Below, in pieces: positions 62,079-64,000 of a stretch of 64,000 nt of DNA. This stretch comes from Leptolyngbya sp. BC1307 (lineage in GTDB: Bacteria > Cyanobacteriota > Cyanobacteriia > Phormidesmidales > Phormidesmidaceae), in assembly GCF_002286735.1 (NCBI RefSeq), contig NZ_NRTA01000003.1:1-64000 (forward strand). Direction: 5' to 3'. Under the pieces are notes generated by a model. The model was not told where the DNA came from and searched no databases. It was given only the letters and a program-made list of their open reading frames with translations. The translations under genes and the position numbers were made by a program. Position 1 is the first letter of the stretch, and every line of letters begins with the position of its first letter.

Positions 62079-63138
62079 TGGCGTGGCGCATTGCCCGCCA
62101 CCCGGTGTAGCTCAGCAGTACGGTAGAGGCAAAGGCAAAAGGAATGCCTGCCCGCAGCCCCGAAAAGGCCATAGCTAAGCTCCCTACCCATAGGGCCAGC
62201 GCGTAAATAAACAGAACGGTAAAGCGATGTGAAAACCCAGCATTGAGCAGCCGGTGATGCAAATGGCGCTTATCAGCTACAAAAGGCGATAGTCCCCGGC
62301 GCAGCCGCAGCAAAATCACCGTTGACATATCTAAAATGGGCACTGCCAGCGTCAGTGAGGGCAGCAGCACCGCTACCGTCGTCACCCCTTTCACTAAGCC
62401 AATTACGCCAACACCGGCCAGGGTGAAGCCAATAAAGTAGGCCCCGCCATCGCCCATGAAAATCTGCGCCGGGTTAAAGTTGTAGCGCAAAAAGGCCAGT
62501 GAGCCGCCAGCTAGGGCTGCGGCAATCAGCGCGGCGGCTGGCTGTCCCATATACAGGCTAACGACGGCCAGCACCACCGCTGCAATGCCCGACACCCCAG
62601 CGGCTAATCCATCTAATCCATCAATCCAGTTGATGGCATTGGCCATACCCACTAGCCAGAATATGGTCACAATTAGGCTCAGCCAGTCTGGCAGTTGCGT
62701 AATGCCGTTACCCACTAGGGGAATGGTCAAAAAATGAATATCGACACCAACATACCAGGCGATCGCCGCCACCGCAGACTGCATAACCAGCCGACTGATT
62801 GCCGAGAGTCCGAACAGATCGTCAATGAGGCCAATCAGAAAAAAGGCTAGGCCGCCCAGCGTCACGCCCCAGATAGAATAGTCAGCGACTCGATCTAGGG
62901 GCTCGCCATCGACGCTGGTGAACCCGCCTGAGGCCCACACCATTAGCAACGCCGCTAAAACACCCACAAAAATTGAAACACCGCCCAGTCTTACCATGGG
63001 TTGAGTATGGACTTTTCGGTTGCCAGGCAAATCGACTCTGCCGCTAGCGAGCCCGGCCTTTTTAACCAATGGAGTCAGTAGCAGAACTATGATTGCTGAT
63101 ACGGCAAAAGCGAGCAGATGATAGAACGGGAACGCCAT
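62074..63138 (-). CDS. Undecaprenyl-phosphate glycosyl-1-phosphate transferase (MraY/WecA family)
   Basis: About 354 aa from ATG 63138, with a frame open to 63270. Ten or eleven membrane segments. The conserved catalytic stretch is visible as LIDDLFGL (DD motif), NAINWIDGLDGLAAG and MGDGGAYFIGFTLAG. This is the PNPT family that links UDP-sugar phosphate to undecaprenyl phosphate; WecA/TagO-like GlcNAc-1-P transfer for O-antigen or polysaccharide is more likely than MraY, because the HLHHRLL motif is present. mraY may be elsewhere. Confidence 0.87.
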   Translation of the reverse strand: MAFPFYHLLAFAVSAIIVLLLTPLVKKAGLASGRVDLPGNRKVHTQPMVRLGGVSIFVGVLAALLMVWASGGFTSVDGEPLDRVADYSIWGVTLGGLAFFLIGLIDDLFGLSAISRLVMQSAVAAIAWYVGVDIHFLTIPLVGNGITQLPDWLSLIVTIFWLVGMANAINWIDGLDGLAAGVSGIAAVVLAVVSLYMGQPAAALIAAALAGGSLAFLRYNFNPAQIFMGDGGAYFIGFTLAGVGVIGLVKGVTTVAVLLPSLTLAVPILDMSTVILLRLRRGLSPFVADKRHLHHRLLNAGFSHRFTVLFIYALALWVGSLAMAFSGLRAGIPFAFASTVLLSYTGWRAMRHAK

Positions 63139-63411
63139 CAGAAGCAGGTCATGTAGGGTGGGCAATGCTGTCACCCCTTCTCTACCACTTGCTACAAGCT
63201 CAACAAGTACAGAGCTGGACCTTCTTGAGGATTTTGACCCGGCGACGCGCTTTACGATCGGGTGAGCCAAAAAGCTAACTGCTGGCAGTGACCAACCAGG
63301 AATATACCGCAGTCGTTCAGGAGAAGGGGTTTTAGGTCTACTCGGCGACAGTATACCCCTTTACCATTTACCTGAAGCAAGAAAATTATCAACGGTTTCT
63401 CATATAGAGAG

Positions 63412-63449
63412 AGTCCGCTAGATACAGTCCGCTAGATACAGTCCACTAC
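63412..63449. repeat. Tandem duplication at the glyA 3' end, about 2.7 x 14 bp
   Basis: AGTCCGCTAGATAC at 63412-63425 and 63426-63439, then a partial copy at 63440-63449 that overlaps the glyA stop codon (63446-63448). Confidence 0.9.
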
Positions 63450-64000
63450 ACCAGCGCAGGCTCAGCTACCTGTAAGTGAGGGTAAAGCGGAAAGCGATCG
63501 CACAGCGCCCCTACCCGTCGCCGACAGTCACTCGCGACCGCGCTATCGTCCGGGCTAAGTAAGCAGTCAGCCAAAATATTCGCAATCTCGACGAACTCGG
63601 ATTCACCCATGCCCCGCGTCGTCATGGCTGGCGTCCCCAAACGCAGCCCGCTGGTGACAAACGGCGACTCTGGATCAAAGGGCACTGTATTTTTATTCGC
63701 CGTGATATTGACCTGGCTGACCAGGGCATCGGCACGCTTACCGGTCATGCCAATCGAGCGTAAGTCCATCAGCACCAGGTGATTGTCAGTGCCGTCAGAG
63801 ACAACTTTAATCCCACGCTTTTGCAGCTGAGCAGCTAATGCCTGGGCGTTTTTGATCACCTGCTGGCAGTAGCTCTGAAAGTCAGGGCTGAGCGCCTCGC
63901 CGAAAGCGACTGCCTTGCCCGCGATCACATGCTCTAAAGGCCCGCCCTGACTGCCGGGGAATACCGCCTTATCAAACTTTTTGCCCAGCGCTTCGTCATT
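63446..64000 (-). CDS. glyA: Serine hydroxymethyltransferase, 3' part
   Basis: C-terminal 184 residues of glyA; the start lies beyond the window edge. The edge reads [20 protein letters not shown] and then [33 protein letters not shown] and [14 protein letters not shown], all signature SHMT sequences. It interconverts serine and glycine while loading tetrahydrofolate, and also serves photorespiration. It ends with a short tandem repeat over its stop. Confidence 0.96.
   Translation of the reverse strand, partial: NDEALGKKFDKAVFPGSQGGPLEHVIAGKAVAFGEALSPDFQSYCQQVIKNAQALAAQLQKRGIKVVSDGTDNHLVLMDLRSIGMTGKRADALVSQVNITANKNTVPFDPESPFVTSGLRLGTPAMTTRGMGESEFVEIANILADCLLSPDDSAVASDCRRRVGALCDRFPLYPHLQVAEPALV

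Overview
The window looks like the chromosome of a cyanobacterium, probably a Leptolyngbya-like or related filamentous or colonial lineage (the genus is inference). Support comes from psbZ for photosystem II, a recognisable Yfr1 small RNA between guaB3 and trxA, small cyanobacteria-type membrane proteins, a SigF-type sigma factor, an acyl-lipid desaturase, and very frequent HIP1 octamers (GCGATCGC). Genes are on both strands in short runs, mostly housekeeping. I see no phage, no intact insertion sequence and no CRISPR array.

Layout. 0-6.3 kb: PhoX-type phosphatase, TenA, LigT-like 2H phosphoesterase, YciI, smpB and an ATP-grasp ligase. 6.4-17 kb: sigF, a Bax-inhibitor-like membrane protein, prfB with its programmed +1 frameshift, a small membrane protein, ybeY-dgkA-trpG, an MBL-fold protein, pepP, an AMIN-domain amidase and a LOG-family protein. 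17-19 kb: trxA with a six-copy 17-bp tandem repeat after its stop, the yfr1 sRNA and guaB3. 19.4-27.7 kb: an RCK potassium-channel regulator overlapping anmK, a Ser/Thr kinase, a tandem Usp protein, a PP2C phosphatase and an ABC1/UbiB kinase. 27.8-40.5 kb: a DHH-CBS-nucleotidyltransferase fusion, psbZ-ribH, tRNA-Gly(GCC), a ProA-like protein lacking the catalytic cysteine, a desaturase, a PLP lyase, hisG, an ABC exporter and trpD.

40.5-45.1 kb is an accessory patch. It has a Uma2-type nuclease, a retropepsin-like protease gene cut by one in-frame TAG, a possible BrnT toxin remnant and a TPR gene split by a one-base frameshift, together with an intact MFS transporter and CsbD. 45-54 kb: an FAD oxidase, a CHAT-TPR membrane protein, a second MFS transporter and a UvrD-like helicase.

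54.1-58.6 kb is a tightly spaced minus-strand run, aroQ-miaE-GNAT-GHKL ATPase-dcm. Its last two genes, a MORC/MutL-like GHKL ATPase and a C5-cytosine methyltransferase, are the best candidate for an under-described methylation-linked or defence system. The window ends with cinA, a GT39-type glycosyltransferase, a MraY/WecA-type transferase and the 3' part of glyA.

A cross-cutting feature is short direct tandem duplications (11-17 bp). Many lie just after stop codons (trxA, glyA, the wecA-like gene, cinA, hisG and the gene at 27832); others fall inside low-complexity coding regions. Start codons were moved from the longest reading frame where a signal peptide, ribosome binding site or family N-terminus supported it.
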